Shown here piece after piece: positions 8,546 through 17,764 of a DNA stretch of 64,000 nucleotides. The position numbers and the translations under genes were made by a program. The DNA is from Lentisphaerota bacterium. Lineage in GTDB: Bacteria > Verrucomicrobiota > Lentisphaeria > Victivallales > Victivallaceae. Numbering within the stretch: the stretch's first letter is position 1; each line of letters starts with the position of its first letter. Under the pieces are notes generated by a model. The model did not search any database and was not told where the DNA came from. It saw only the letters and a program-made list of their open reading frames with translations. The stretch covers positions 39,146 through 103,145 of the forward strand of contig SUWG01000009.1 in the NCBI GenBank assembly GCA_015061625.1, given 5' to 3'.

Positions 8546-9313
8546 ATGATGACGATCAATTGTCCCAAATGTAACGCCGCCATGCAGGTCGATGAATCTG
8601 CCGCCGGTCAGACTGTCCAGTGCTACGCCTGCCAGACTCCGTTCCAGGTTCCGGCTGCTGCTCCGGTTGCCGCTGCTCCGGTTGCCGCTGCTCCGGCCGC
8701 TGCTCCGGCCGCTGCTCCGGCCGCTCCCGCCGGTCCGAATGCCGCCCAGGCTGCTTTGGCCAATGCCCAAGCGCAGGCCGCCGCAGTTGCCGGTAAAGCT
8801 CTTTCTGCTCTCTCCTGTGGAACCGGAAAACTCATGCAGAGCAAATTCGGTAAGAACATCGCACTGTGGATCGGCGTGATTGCTTTGGTCAGCACGATTA
8901 TTCTGTGGGTGCTGTTAATTGCCGCCATCAATACCAGACCTTCTTTCAGCAGTGATGCTGAAGATACTGCCGAAATGATTTTTGAGCAGTATGTATCCAC
9001 CCAGGGAATGGGATTTTCCAAAGAGGCCTATTTCTGGGATAAATTCGGTGATGACTGTATTGATGACGCTGAATACGAAGTTCTGGAAAAGGGTGATTAT
9101 GCCGTTGTGTTGGTTAAATCAAAAATCAATGGCAAAACCGTCGCAAAAGTCTATACTTTGATGAAAAACTCTGATGGTAAATATATCGTAATCAGTAAAA
9201 GAGAGTTCGCAGAAGGCGTTGGCAGAGATTGGCTTGAGGACAATGGCAAAAAGATTGGCGATCACGAAGAAAAAGATGAAACCAACGATATCAATTACGA
9301 CAATATCGACTGA
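8546..9313 (+). CDS. Zinc-ribbon, Ala/Pro-linker, single-pass membrane protein
   Basis: A 255-residue protein. Residues 4-32 form a CxxC...CxxC zinc ribbon (CPKCNAAM and CYACQTPF) of the MJ0042-like type. Residues about 35-70 are a low-complexity Ala/Pro linker encoded by tandem DNA repeats. One membrane segment (IALWIGVIALVSTIILWVLL) is at about 110-130, followed by an acidic extracytoplasmic or cytoplasmic domain that ends in many Asp/Glu. Zinc-ribbon plus membrane architectures of this kind are frequent in Lentisphaerota and Planctomycetota. It has its own promoter and a strong terminator. The function is unknown. Confidence 0.8.
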   Translation: MMTINCPKCNAAMQVDESAAGQTVQCYACQTPFQVPAAAPVAAAPVAAAPAAAPAAAPAAPAGPNAAQAALANAQAQAAAVAGKALSALSCGTGKLMQSKFGKNIALWIGVIALVSTIILWVLLIAAINTRPSFSSDAEDTAEMIFEQYVSTQGMGFSKEAYFWDKFGDDCIDDAEYEVLEKGDYAVVLVKSKINGKTVAKVYTLMKNSDGKYIVISKREFAEGVGRDWLEDNGKKIGDHEEKDETNDINYDNID

Positions 9314-9340
9314 TTCACCGGCTTGATTCTGTCAAACCAA

Positions 9341-9377
9341 AAATGCACCGGAAAAACTTCCGGTGCATTTATTTTTT
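9341..9377 (+). terminator. Strong intrinsic terminator
   Basis: A perfect 13-bp stem (9341-9353 with 9358-9370, core TGCACCGGAA/TTCCGGTGCA), a four-base loop and then ATTTTTT. It closes the 8546-9313 gene and, being symmetric, could also serve folC from the other side. Confidence 0.9.
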
Positions 9378-9433
9378 ATAACGTCCCCAATCCTGTAAAA
9401 TTCAAAATCAAGTCTGCACGGCTTTGCTCCAAC

Positions 9434-9621
9434 CGGCGGATGGATTGAGAGCCAAGGTCGCCCGCTCGGCGGGCTGCGAAGTGTCTCGCCGCTCTGATGT
9501 CGCGACTCAATCAAAAAGGGAAAAAACGGATAAGTCAAGCGAAAATGAGGGGGAGGATACCTACTCGACCGAGCCGGTATCCGATGGTTTGACAAGAGAT
9601 TGGCCGCAAGACGCCGCCGCC
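9434..9621. repeat. Dispersed structured repeat, copy A
   Basis: It begins CGGCGGATGGATT, includes GCCAAGGTCG and ends in the segment GGATACC ... GACAAGAGATTGGCCGCAAG followed by ACGCCGCCGC. GGATACC (9555-9561) and GGTATCC can pair around TACTCGACCGAGCC. Copy A carries about 60 extra bases in the middle compared with copy B. It is non-coding and lies between two convergent genes. Confidence 0.8.
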
Positions 9622-9631
9622 ACGATCCACA

Positions 9632-9762
9632 CGGCGGATGGATTGCGAGCCAAGGTCGAAGTTAAACCGAGGTAACGGCGAGAGAGTGTAGGATACCTAC
9701 TCGACCGAGCCGGTATCAGATGGTTTGACAAGAGATTGGCCGCAAGACGCCGCCGCAGGTTA
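9632..9762. repeat. Dispersed structured repeat, copy B
   Basis: It has the same start (CGGCGGATGGATT, GCCAAGGTCG) and the same end (TACTCGACCGAGCC, GACAAGAGATTGGCCGCAAG, ACGCCGCCGC) as copy A, and continues to GCAGGTTA. Copies A and B lie in tandem in the folC-proximal intergenic region. A more distant copy C is at 42076-42206. In the whole gap 9378-9794 I see only these repeats and no gene. Confidence 0.8.
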
Positions 9763-9794
9763 GATTTTCCACAAAAAATAAGAATACTAAAAAA

Positions 9795-11042
9795 TCAGAT
9801 GTTAAGTACCGTATCAAGCGCAGTCAATTCATTCAGTGCCGTGCCGGCCAGATAAAGTGAGCCGGAAATGATGATCCGGTATGCGGATTGCTTCTGTGCG
9901 GTTTTCACCGCTTGCGCCGGATCGGCGACCGCTTGCGCCGGAAGTGAAGTCATATCCAGCAATTCATCCGGCGAGTAGGCCGCCCGCCCTTCAGCACCGG
10001 GGATGGTGAAAATAAATTTGGCGGCGATCGTTTCCAGAAATTTCAGACATTCCGGAGCCTGTTTATCGCCGAATGCGGCATAGACCACCAGAAATTTCTC
10101 TTCCGGATAGCGTTCATTGACCGCTTCAGTCAACGCCCGCACCCCATCCGGATTATGGCCGCCGTCGATGATCGTGCGGCCCAGATGTTGAAATCTCGCC
10201 GGCCAGCGCACTTCACGCAAACCGCTCAATGCCTTTTCCAGATCAAAGTGCCACCGGGGCGCAAAATAATTCAACACCTCGTAAACGATCCGGAAGTTTT
10301 CCCGTTGCATTTTCCCCGGCAATGACAGAGAAATCTCTCGGCCGTCATAGATGAATTTCTGACAGATCCCCTCAAATCCGGCAACTTCCGGCACTTTGGC
10401 ACGGGGCGGATAGACTGCCGCACCGGCCTCATCCGCCTGCCGGTAAATCACCGCTTTGGCTTCATCGGACAAAACTCCGTGAAACAGCGGGATACCTGAC
10501 TTGATGATCCCCGCCTTTTCTGCGGCGATTTCTGCTGCGGTATTGCCCAGATGTCCCTGATGATCCAGAGCGATATTGGTGATTACAGTTGCCTGCGGCA
10601 GAACCGCATTGGTCGCATCCAGCCTGCCGCCCATACCGGTTTCCCAGATGACAACATCCACTTTATTGGCGGCAAAAATTTTCATTGCCAGCACCGTGGC
10701 AAATTCAAAATAACTGTAACTGCCCTCACCGCTTTCTTTGCTCAATTCTTCACCGAGGCGGTTGAATTCCGCCACACTCACCGCTTTGCCGTCGATCCGG
10801 AAACGCTCCCGGATATCGATCAGATGCGGCGAAGTGTAAAACCCGGTGCGCAACCCGGCCTGCCGCAAGGCACGCTCCAGCATGGCTCCGGTCGATCCTT
10901 TGCCATTGGTACCGGCCAAATGGATGAAACGCAAACCATTCTGCGGATCTCCGGCTTTCGCCATCAACTCCCGTGTGGCATCCAGCCCCAGCCGGATGCC
11001 GAACATATTAAGCGCATTGAAATATTCCGCTGTATCAAACAT
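9795..11042 (-). CDS. folC: Folylpolyglutamate/dihydrofolate synthase
   Basis: A 415-residue Mur-ligase-superfamily enzyme that adds glutamate to folates with ATP. Near the N-terminus, LAGTNGKGSTGAMLE is the P-loop typical of FolC. It is followed by TSPHLIDIRERFRIDG, ETGMGGRLDATNAV and NIALDHQGHLGNTAAEIAAEKAGI, all hallmark FolC blocks. The C-terminal domain has IDGGHNPDGVRAL. The start is ATG at 11042, six bases after the tolB stop, so folC is probably co-transcribed with tolB. Confidence 0.95.
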   Translation of the reverse strand: MFDTAEYFNALNMFGIRLGLDATRELMAKAGDPQNGLRFIHLAGTNGKGSTGAMLERALRQAGLRTGFYTSPHLIDIRERFRIDGKAVSVAEFNRLGEELSKESGEGSYSYFEFATVLAMKIFAANKVDVVIWETGMGGRLDATNAVLPQATVITNIALDHQGHLGNTAAEIAAEKAGIIKSGIPLFHGVLSDEAKAVIYRQADEAGAAVYPPRAKVPEVAGFEGICQKFIYDGREISLSLPGKMQRENFRIVYEVLNYFAPRWHFDLEKALSGLREVRWPARFQHLGRTIIDGGHNPDGVRALTEAVNERYPEEKFLVVYAAFGDKQAPECLKFLETIAAKFIFTIPGAEGRAAYSPDELLDMTSLPAQAVADPAQAVKTAQKQSAYRIIISGSLYLAGTALNELTALDTVLNI

Positions 11043-11048
11043 AGCCCA

Positions 11049-12257
11049 TTACCGTCTGATGCAAGGTGACCACGCCGGGTCAAAAAGTTCAGTGCCGGTG
11101 CGGAGCAGTTCCCGTTCCCGGCCGGTGATGGTATCGACGATCCACAGCGAGGATCTGCCGTTGACGATGCGTTTGCAGACCACCTGACGGTTATCCGCCG
11201 CCCAGCCGGGCGATTCCCAACTGCCATCGCCTCTGGAAACGATCTCGTTGCTCCCGGTCGCCATGTTGTAAACGGCGATCGCATACGCCGAACCGCGGGT
11301 GCGCCGGGTGGCATAAGCGATCTTGTTGTCACTGCTCCACGCCGGAGTCACCGCATCGATGCCCACCGTCGGCAGCATTTGCAGACCGGAACCATCGGCA
11401 TTGATGACAAAAATCCTCGGATTGCCCCGGCGGTCACTGACAAAGGCCAGTTTCGAGCCATCCGGACTCCAGCAGGGCGAAGCTTCCACGGCGATACCAC
11501 TGGTCAAACGCCGCCGGGTACGCTGATTCAAACCGAGGATATAGAGATCGACCTGATGATCGGGGCTTAAAATCACCGCCAAAAAGTTCCCATCCGGCGA
11601 GATCGCCGCCCCGGTATTGATTCCCCGGAATGAGGAAATTATCCGGCTCCGGCGGGGCGTGGCAATGGTCGTTTCGATCACGTCGATACCGGTGCGCCCG
11701 TATTTGGAAAAACAGATGGTTTGACCGGTCGGGCTCCAGCATGGTTCAACATTAAGTGTATTATAGTTGGTGATCTGCACGATATTTCCGCCGTCGATAT
11801 CACAGGTGAAAATGTTGCGGATCCCCGGAGCAGTTTCGGCGCAGAAAGCGATCCGGCTCTGGCAGAATCCCCGCACCCGGAGTTGTTCAAAAACGTGTTC
11901 GATGACCGTATCGACCACTGACTTCGCCACCTGACGGGCATCGCCGGAAGCATTGAACCGCCACCCGGCGATCCGCTGATCGGCACGGTAAAGATAGATA
12001 TGCAGAAATCCGCTGACTCTTTCCGAGCGCAGAGTGTAATCCGCCGCCCGGCCCGACTGCGGAGCATCGAACCAGCCGCATACCGACAGGAAACGGCTGA
12101 TGGCATTATTCATTTCCGTATCACCGGCGGCCCCGGCAAAAGTGATCGTCGGATTATCCTGCGAACCTTTGCGGATAACAAAATCTTCACCGCGCAAAAC
12201 TGACGGCGCAGTGAGAACCACAGCGGAAACCACGGCGGCAAAGAGGCGTTTGAGCAT
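11049..12257 (-). CDS. tolB: Tol-Pal system protein TolB
   Basis: A 402-residue periplasmic protein. It has a signal peptide (MLKRLFAAVVSAVVLTAPSV), an N-terminal TolB domain and a C-terminal beta-propeller with repeated WSPDGSKLAFVSDR-type units (PCWSPTGQTICFSK, AISPDGNFLAVIL, PAWSSDNKIAYATRR). TolB links the Tol inner-membrane complex to Pal during outer-membrane constriction, which implies a diderm envelope. The start ATG 12257 has AAGGGA upstream. No other tol/pal genes are adjacent; folC follows directly. Confidence 0.9.
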   Translation of the reverse strand: MLKRLFAAVVSAVVLTAPSVLRGEDFVIRKGSQDNPTITFAGAAGDTEMNNAISRFLSVCGWFDAPQSGRAADYTLRSERVSGFLHIYLYRADQRIAGWRFNASGDARQVAKSVVDTVIEHVFEQLRVRGFCQSRIAFCAETAPGIRNIFTCDIDGGNIVQITNYNTLNVEPCWSPTGQTICFSKYGRTGIDVIETTIATPRRSRIISSFRGINTGAAISPDGNFLAVILSPDHQVDLYILGLNQRTRRRLTSGIAVEASPCWSPDGSKLAFVSDRRGNPRIFVINADGSGLQMLPTVGIDAVTPAWSSDNKIAYATRRTRGSAYAIAVYNMATGSNEIVSRGDGSWESPGWAADNRQVVCKRIVNGRSSLWIVDTITGRERELLRTGTELFDPAWSPCIRR

Positions 12258-12323
12258 AAAAAATTCCCTTTCGTAATGTGAAGCGGCTTCAATATATCTG
12301 TATCATTATAAGATAGTGCTTAT

Positions 12324-13403
12324 TCAGTAATTTTTCAACACATTTTTCAAGCCGGAAATGAAAATTTCCGCATCTTCCAGAGTGTTTCCCGCCCCGAAAC
12401 TCAAGCGGAGCGCACGATACGCCTTTTTCGCCGGGAAACCGAGCGCAGTCAATGCCGGTGACGGCGTGTTGCTCTCGGCACTGCAGGCACTGCCGCTGGC
12501 CGCAAAGATCCCCCGTTGACTCAAAGCCCGGATGACCACCGCAGATTCCTGATGCGGCAGCAATAAATTGAGGATATAGGGCGAAACTGCGGCCGTTTCC
12601 GGCAAAGTCGGCATGATCCCCATAACGGCACATTGCTGACGGATAAAGTTGTTGATTTCCGCAATGCGTGAACCATTTTCCGCCATATTTTCCACTGATT
12701 TTTCCAAAGCGGATGCCGCAGTAAGCATCAATGGCACACTGATCCGGCCGACAGCGTAATCCTTCCGGCGCAAATTTTCTGCGTGCGCCAGAAGTTTATC
12801 CGTAAAAACCCCGTCGGGCGCAAGCACCATGGCGGCCCCGCCGGGAGAACCGAATTTCACCCCGGAAATGACCCATATATCCGCATTCTTATCCAATTTA
12901 AATTTACCGGCACTCTGCACGGCATCGACCATCCGGCACCGGGGGGCAACGGTGTCAAATATTGCCGCAGTATCCTGAATTATGCCCAATTCGCTCTGCA
13001 CCTGATGCAGACAGCAGATATCCGGCGTTTGCGCCGCCGCAAGAATTTTGCCGCCACGGTCAACGGGCATGGTCCAAAGCCGGGTGAAATTACTCAAATT
13101 GGCCAGCAGTGCCGGATGTTCCAATGCCGAGGCGGCCGCCTCCCCGAACTCCCGGCACGATGCCAGCACCCGGAAAAGTTCCGTGGCGGAATTGCCCCAG
13201 ATCACCGGATGATCCTTATCACCGAAAAGCGACCGGGAAATGCTTTCCCCCGCCCGCTTCAACGCCTCTCTGGCCTCATAGGCAAGCAGATGCACCGCCT
13301 CGGCATTGGCGTAATAACGCAGAGAATATTCCTGAAACTTCTGCAAAATTTCCGGCATTACCACCGTCGATGCCGCATGATCAAAATAAACGATTTTTTC
13401 CAT
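12324..13403 (-). CDS. Divergent cysteine desulfurase-like PLP enzyme
   Basis: A 359-residue class V aminotransferase fold of the NifS type, starting at MEKIVYFDHAAST (13403). The upstream in-frame ATG at 13463 would add a non-conserved tail. The PLP Lys lies in SGVKFGSPGG, where most relatives have SGHKxxxPKG, so the His before the Lys is Val. The usual NNE(T/I)G block is QSELG. The aromatic-stacking His (EHPALL), the AVQSAGK block and the catalytic loop Cys (ASGSACSAESN) are retained. A typical NifS is encoded at 16165, so this is a second, divergent paralogue, possibly with another substrate. Confidence 0.8.
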   Translation of the reverse strand: MEKIVYFDHAASTVVMPEILQKFQEYSLRYYANAEAVHLLAYEAREALKRAGESISRSLFGDKDHPVIWGNSATELFRVLASCREFGEAAASALEHPALLANLSNFTRLWTMPVDRGGKILAAAQTPDICCLHQVQSELGIIQDTAAIFDTVAPRCRMVDAVQSAGKFKLDKNADIWVISGVKFGSPGGAAMVLAPDGVFTDKLLAHAENLRRKDYAVGRISVPLMLTAASALEKSVENMAENGSRIAEINNFIRQQCAVMGIMPTLPETAAVSPYILNLLLPHQESAVVIRALSQRGIFAASGSACSAESNTPSPALTALGFPAKKAYRALRLSFGAGNTLEDAEIFISGLKNVLKNY

Positions 13404-13470
13404 AACTTTTTTCCACTTCACAAGATTGTTCCAAAAGATACCACACAACTGCTTTTTTGTCAAGCGGGGA

Positions 13471-13499
13471 TTGAAAAAACTGCTCCGGAATGCTATAGT
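13471..13499 (+). promoter_or_regulatory. Promoter for the MFS gene
   Basis: TTGAAA (13471-13476), 17 bases, TATAGT (13494-13499). The start would be near 13506, about 27 bases before the ATG at 13533. It lies divergently beside the desulfurase-like gene. Confidence 0.75.
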
Positions 13500-13532
13500 A
13501 ATATGATTGACAAATCAGTAAGGAAGTGTACC

Positions 13533-14810
13533 ATGGCTATCTGGCAGGAAATTTCAAAAAACAAACGGGCATTCTGGGTTTTTATCCCGCTGCTGCTGCT
13601 TTACGCATCCTCATACTTCCAGCGCACCGCACTGCCGGGCACGATCTATGAAACACTTGCCGATGAATTTTCGCTCAACGCCTTTCAAATGGGTACTCTG
13701 GCGGCGTCATTCGTCTATCCCTACGCCCTCTTTCAACTGGTTTCCGGCGCATTGGTCGATCGCTTCTGCGGCACCAGAGTCGTGCTGACCGGCGGTCTGG
13801 TGTTCCTCGCGGGCATTTTCCTCTTTCCCCTGTGCAGCAATCTCTACTGGCTCTACTTTGCCCGGATGCTCACCGGCATCGGTGCCAGCACCATGTATTT
13901 GAGTCTGGTGCGGGAAACCGACCGCTTTTTCGGCCGGAAAAATTATGCGGTCATGTTCGGGATCGCCTACTTCTGCGGTTACGGCGGCGGTCTGATGGGT
14001 TCTCTGCCGTTTGAAAGATTGTGCGGCCTGTTCCCGTGGCGCAATGTCCTGCTGGTGGCGGCAGTAATTTCCGCGCTGCTCTATCTGGCGATATTTGCCG
14101 GACGCAAAAAAATAACTCTGCCGCCGATCCCCAAAACGCCATTCTCCCTCAAACCATTCGGCTACATTCTGCGCAACCCCTTGAATTGGCTGCTTTTTAT
14201 CTGCGCCAACGTGACATTCTGCACCTACTTCATCATCCAGACGGTTTTCGGGAAAAAATTTCTGGAGGACTTCGCCGGATTGTCATCCGCAGAAGCGGCA
14301 GCGGTGATCTTCATTCTGACCGTGGTCTGCATGACCACCATGCTCACCACCAGTTTTCTCACCCGGTTGACCGGCAACCGCCGCCGTCCGCTGGTGCTTT
14401 TTGCCTGCGGCGTATGCGCAACGGCATCACTGCTGATGACAGCGGCGATCTACTGGCATTGGAATTCATGGTGTTTTGCGGTGATCTACTGCCTCTTTGC
14501 CATGGCCGCCGGTATTCCGCAGATATTCTCCATGGTCGTGCAGGAACTCAATGCCAAAGATATCATCGCCCAATCGTGTTCCGTTTCCAATATGTTCGGC
14601 TACCTCTCGGTGGCGGTCTTTTCCCAGTTGATCGGCTTACTGCTGGATTGCTTTGATACCGTGGAAAAGAGCAATGGCGCGGTCGTCTATTCCGATGCCG
14701 CTTATCTGACTTTGTTTGTGATCGTATCAGTTGTTACGATGTGTTCTTTCGCCCTTTCGTGGAAAATTCCGGAAACCAAAGGACACTATCTGCATTTGCA
14801 TATCAGTTGA
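13533..14810 (+). CDS. Major facilitator superfamily transporter
   Basis: A 425-residue polytopic protein with about 12 membrane helices. ATG 13533 is preceded by AAGGAA with eight bases of spacing. The longer open frame reaching back to 12783 is the antisense of the desulfurase and is not real. The loop between helices 2 and 3 carries the MFS motif A (GALVDRFCGTR), and a central charged loop (GRKKITLPPIPKTP) separates the two six-helix halves. The C-terminus is PETKGHYLHLHIS. The substrate is not evident. It is followed after 25 bases by the ceramidase-like gene, so the two may act together. Confidence 0.88.
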   Translation: MAIWQEISKNKRAFWVFIPLLLLYASSYFQRTALPGTIYETLADEFSLNAFQMGTLAASFVYPYALFQLVSGALVDRFCGTRVVLTGGLVFLAGIFLFPLCSNLYWLYFARMLTGIGASTMYLSLVRETDRFFGRKNYAVMFGIAYFCGYGGGLMGSLPFERLCGLFPWRNVLLVAAVISALLYLAIFAGRKKITLPPIPKTPFSLKPFGYILRNPLNWLLFICANVTFCTYFIIQTVFGKKFLEDFAGLSSAEAAAVIFILTVVCMTTMLTTSFLTRLTGNRRRPLVLFACGVCATASLLMTAAIYWHWNSWCFAVIYCLFAMAAGIPQIFSMVVQELNAKDIIAQSCSVSNMFGYLSVAVFSQLIGLLLDCFDTVEKSNGAVVYSDAAYLTLFVIVSVVTMCSFALSWKIPETKGHYLHLHIS

Positions 14811-14835
14811 TTTTATATAATAAGGAGCAAAAAAA

Positions 14836-16152
14836 ATGTTCAACATCGGTTACGCCCAGGAAATCATCACCCCGCCGGTCGGCGTCGGTCTGGCCGGATA
14901 TATGAATAAACGACCCAATGCCGGTATGTATGACGATCTTTATGTCAAAACCGTCATCATCGACAACGGCAAAGTGCGCTGCGGTCTGGTATCTTTCGAT
15001 CTCTGTTCGGTTTTCAACAGATTGCTCGATACCCTCAAAGAGAAGATCACCGGCAAATTCGGCGAAGAACTTTTCAACCACCTGATCATCTGCGCCAACC
15101 ATACCCATACCGGTCCGGAACTGCGCAAAGAACAGGATGACCTGACTGAATATTCCTTCCACCAGATCGTCGATGCCGCCATGCGCGCCATCGAAAGAGC
15201 GATCATGAATCTGCTCCCCGGCGAAATCGAATATGGTGCAGTTTACAACAATCCCTACGGCTTCGTCCGCCGTTACTGGATGAAAAACGGCACCATCGTC
15301 ACCAACCCCGGCTGGGGCAACCCCGATATCGACAAACCGGAAAGCGATTTCGACCGCAATATCGGCATTATCCGTATCATCCAGAATGGCCGCACCGCCG
15401 CATTGATCTGCAACATCGCCCAGCATGGCGACACCATCGGCGGCAATCTGGTTTCCGCCGACTGGTACGGCCGGTTCACCCAGGAGATCCAGCATTCACT
15501 CAAAGCGAGTATGCCGGTGATCGTGGTCGATGATGCTTCCGGGGATATCAACCACTTCGACTTCCACCAGAAGATCAACCAGACCAGTTACGATGAAGCC
15601 GTGCGTATCGGCCGCGGTTATGCCGCCATCGTGCTTGGAGCGTTGGATAAACTGGAAAAACTCACCGATGAGGAGATCGTGGTGAAAAATTCCACCGTGA
15701 CCATCCCGCACCGCAAACTTACCGCGGAAGAGGTCGCTGAAGCGCAGAATATTCTGGATACCGTGCCGGATATTCCCAAAGAAGGCGATTTTGAAAGTCA
15801 GGATCTGGCGAATAAAGTTCCCGCCGCTTTGCGCTACTTTGCCCAGCGGGCGTTGGATTGCCACGCCAAAAGCACGCCGTCACACGATGCGAGATTGACG
15901 GCGATCGAATTCGGCAAAACGCTGGCATTCGTCTCCCTGCCCGGTGAACCATTCAACGGTATCGGCCGGGCGATCCGGGAAAATTCGCCATTCAAGAATA
16001 CTGTCATCGTCTCTCTTGCCCAGAGCCAATCCGGTTATGTGCCGATGCAGGAGTGTTTTGCCAGAGGCGGTTATGAAGTCCAGCCGGGAATCGACACCGC
16101 CGCACCGGAAGCCGCCGGAGAGATCATCAAAGCCGCTTTGGCCAATCTTTGA
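14836..16152 (+). CDS. Neutral/alkaline ceramidase-like metallo-amidase
   Basis: A 438-residue protein that resembles the N-terminal catalytic domain of neutral ceramidases. It begins IGYAQEIITPPVGVGLAGYM, has the metal-site motif CANHTHTGPEL and the later NIAQHGDTIGGNLVSADWYG, where His and Asp match the zinc-binding pattern. It lacks a signal peptide and the C-terminal Ig-like domain of classical ceramidases. Proteins of this group in PVC bacteria are often annotated ceramidase-like without known substrates. The start has AAGGAG ten bases upstream. It is flanked by an MFS gene and nifS. Confidence 0.8.
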   Translation: MFNIGYAQEIITPPVGVGLAGYMNKRPNAGMYDDLYVKTVIIDNGKVRCGLVSFDLCSVFNRLLDTLKEKITGKFGEELFNHLIICANHTHTGPELRKEQDDLTEYSFHQIVDAAMRAIERAIMNLLPGEIEYGAVYNNPYGFVRRYWMKNGTIVTNPGWGNPDIDKPESDFDRNIGIIRIIQNGRTAALICNIAQHGDTIGGNLVSADWYGRFTQEIQHSLKASMPVIVVDDASGDINHFDFHQKINQTSYDEAVRIGRGYAAIVLGALDKLEKLTDEEIVVKNSTVTIPHRKLTAEEVAEAQNILDTVPDIPKEGDFESQDLANKVPAALRYFAQRALDCHAKSTPSHDARLTAIEFGKTLAFVSLPGEPFNGIGRAIRENSPFKNTVIVSLAQSQSGYVPMQECFARGGYEVQPGIDTAAPEAAGEIIKAALANL

Positions 16153-16164
16153 AAGAACCGGAAA

Positions 16165-17352
16165 ATGAATAATCCCATTTATCTTGACAACAATGCAACC
16201 ACGGCAGTCGCCCCGGAAGTTTTCGAGACGATGAAGCCTTATTTCTGCGAAAAATACGGGAATCCTTCCAGCATCCACCGTTTCGGCGGCAGTGTGGCTG
16301 CCGATGTGGAAAACGCCCGCCGTCAGGTCGCGGAATTGCTCGGCGCGACCTACCGGGATAAGGATGATTGCGCCACGGAAATCATTTTCACCAGTTGCGG
16401 CACCGAGAGTGACAATGCCGCCATCAACGCCGCTTTATGCGCCATGCCGGAAAGAAAAAAGATCGTCACCACCGCCGTCGAACACCCCGCCGTGCTTCAC
16501 TATTGCGAGGAACTCACCCGCCGCGGTTACACCGTGGAACTTATCGGGGTGGATGGTCAGGGCAAACTGGATATGGCGGCATTGCAAAATGCCGTGGATG
16601 AAAATACGGCGATCGTTTCTGCGATGTGGGGCAACAATGAGACCGGCACGATCTTTCCGGTAAAAGAGATCGCCGCCATTGCCCATGCCAAAGGGGCGTT
16701 GTTTCATACCGACGCAGTGCAGGCCGCCGGTAAAGTAAAGATCGACGTGCAGGATACCGGCGTGGACTTCCTCTCTATTTCCGGTCATAAACTGCACGCG
16801 CCCAAAGGAGTCGGTGCATTATACATCCGCCGGGGCATCATTTTCACCGCTTTGATCTGCGGCGGCCATCAGGAGCGCAACCGCCGGGGCGGCACGGAAA
16901 ATGTCGCTTCGATCATCGGTCTGGGTGAAGCGTGCCGCATTGCCAAAAATATGTTGGCCACGGAATATGATTACCTGAAAAATATGCGGGATGCCTTTGA
17001 GCAAAAGTTGCTGGCAAGCATCCCGAAAATCCGGATCAACGGCGATCCGGCGAACCGTCTGCCGGGAACCAGTTCGGTAAGTTTTGAGTGCATCGAGGGC
17101 GAAAGTATCCTGATGCTGCTGGATGTTTTCGGTATCTGCGCCAGCAGTGGTTCTGCGTGTACCACCGGCAGTCTGGAGCCATCCCACGTTTTGCGGGCCA
17201 TGGGAATCCCTTACAGTGCGGCCCACGGCACGATCCGTTTCAGTTTATCCCGTTATAACACGATGGAAGAACTTGATTTTGTGGCGGAAAAACTTCCGGC
17301 GATCATCGCCAGATTGCGGGAGATCTCCCCCTACTGGGAGGCGGAAAAATGA
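16165..17352 (+). CDS. nifS: Cysteine desulfurase, NifS/IscS family
   Basis: A 395-residue PLP enzyme that removes sulfur from cysteine for Fe-S cluster and thiolation pathways. All hallmarks are present: YLDNNATTAVAPEVFETM, GTESDNAA, AVEHPAVL, WGNNETGT, HTDAVQAAGK, the PLP Lys in SISGHKLHAPKGVGALY, RRGGTENV and the catalytic loop Cys in CASSGSACTTGS. It overlaps the DUF493 gene by the ATGA junction at 17349. No iscU, iscA or suf genes are adjacent. Confidence 0.95.
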   Translation: MNNPIYLDNNATTAVAPEVFETMKPYFCEKYGNPSSIHRFGGSVAADVENARRQVAELLGATYRDKDDCATEIIFTSCGTESDNAAINAALCAMPERKKIVTTAVEHPAVLHYCEELTRRGYTVELIGVDGQGKLDMAALQNAVDENTAIVSAMWGNNETGTIFPVKEIAAIAHAKGALFHTDAVQAAGKVKIDVQDTGVDFLSISGHKLHAPKGVGALYIRRGIIFTALICGGHQERNRRGGTENVASIIGLGEACRIAKNMLATEYDYLKNMRDAFEQKLLASIPKIRINGDPANRLPGTSSVSFECIEGESILMLLDVFGICASSGSACTTGSLEPSHVLRAMGIPYSAAHGTIRFSLSRYNTMEELDFVAEKLPAIIARLREISPYWEAEK

Positions 17353-17612
17353 ATAAAAAGGCCGAGATCCAGTTCCCCTGCCGCTGGGAATACCGGTTAT
17401 TTGCGCAAGCGGAAACCGTTGACAAGACCAAAGCGGCAGTAACAGCGATCGGTGAAGCGGAAAATACCCGCTTTGAAATTGCCGACGGCAGCAGTTCCGG
17501 CAGCGGCAAATATGCGGCGTTACGGGTCTCCTGCGAAGTCGATTGTATTGAAAAAGCAAGGAGTTTGGCGACATTGCTCGGAAAAGCAGAAGGGGTGCGT
17601 TTTTTACTCTGA
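17349..17612 (+). CDS. DUF493 (YbeD-like) protein
   Basis: An 87-residue protein with the YbeD-type ferredoxin-like fold: FPCRWEYRLFAQA at the start, then GKYAALRVSCEVDCIEKARSL and a C-terminal LGKAEGVRFLL that matches the YbeD end pattern. In proteobacteria YbeD lies next to lipB. Here it is translationally coupled to nifS by ATGA, which hints at a role linked to sulfur transfer or lipoate metabolism; this is inference. Confidence 0.8.
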   Translation: MNKKAEIQFPCRWEYRLFAQAETVDKTKAAVTAIGEAENTRFEIADGSSSGSGKYAALRVSCEVDCIEKARSLATLLGKAEGVRFLL

Positions 17613-17668
17613 TTTTGCATTTTTTCATAAAAAATCACATTTTTTTGCAAAAAAACAGCATTCTTGAT

Positions 17669-17696
17669 TTGACAACTGGATTTTAAGTGTTAGATT
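17669..17696 (+). promoter_or_regulatory. Promoter for the coiled-coil membrane protein unit
   Basis: TTGACA (17669-17674), 16 bases, TAGATT (17691-17696). The transcript would start near 17703, giving a leader of about 60 bases. The preceding 17613-17668 is very A/T rich and holds no gene. Confidence 0.65.
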
Positions 17697-17764
17697 CTAT
17701 AGAGTGCATTTGTATTGTTTCATTTTAATTTGAATATAAATAAAAAATTGAGGGTGTGCCGAGA

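Noticed and set aside
7796..8770. 324-codon minus-strand ORF opposite jag
   Set aside because: Antisense shadow of jag and of the zinc-ribbon gene start; low-complexity product and no conserved domain.
12783..13532. N-terminal extension of the MFS transporter frame
   Set aside because: It is the antisense of the desulfurase-like gene. Promoter and ribosome-binding site place the start at 13533.
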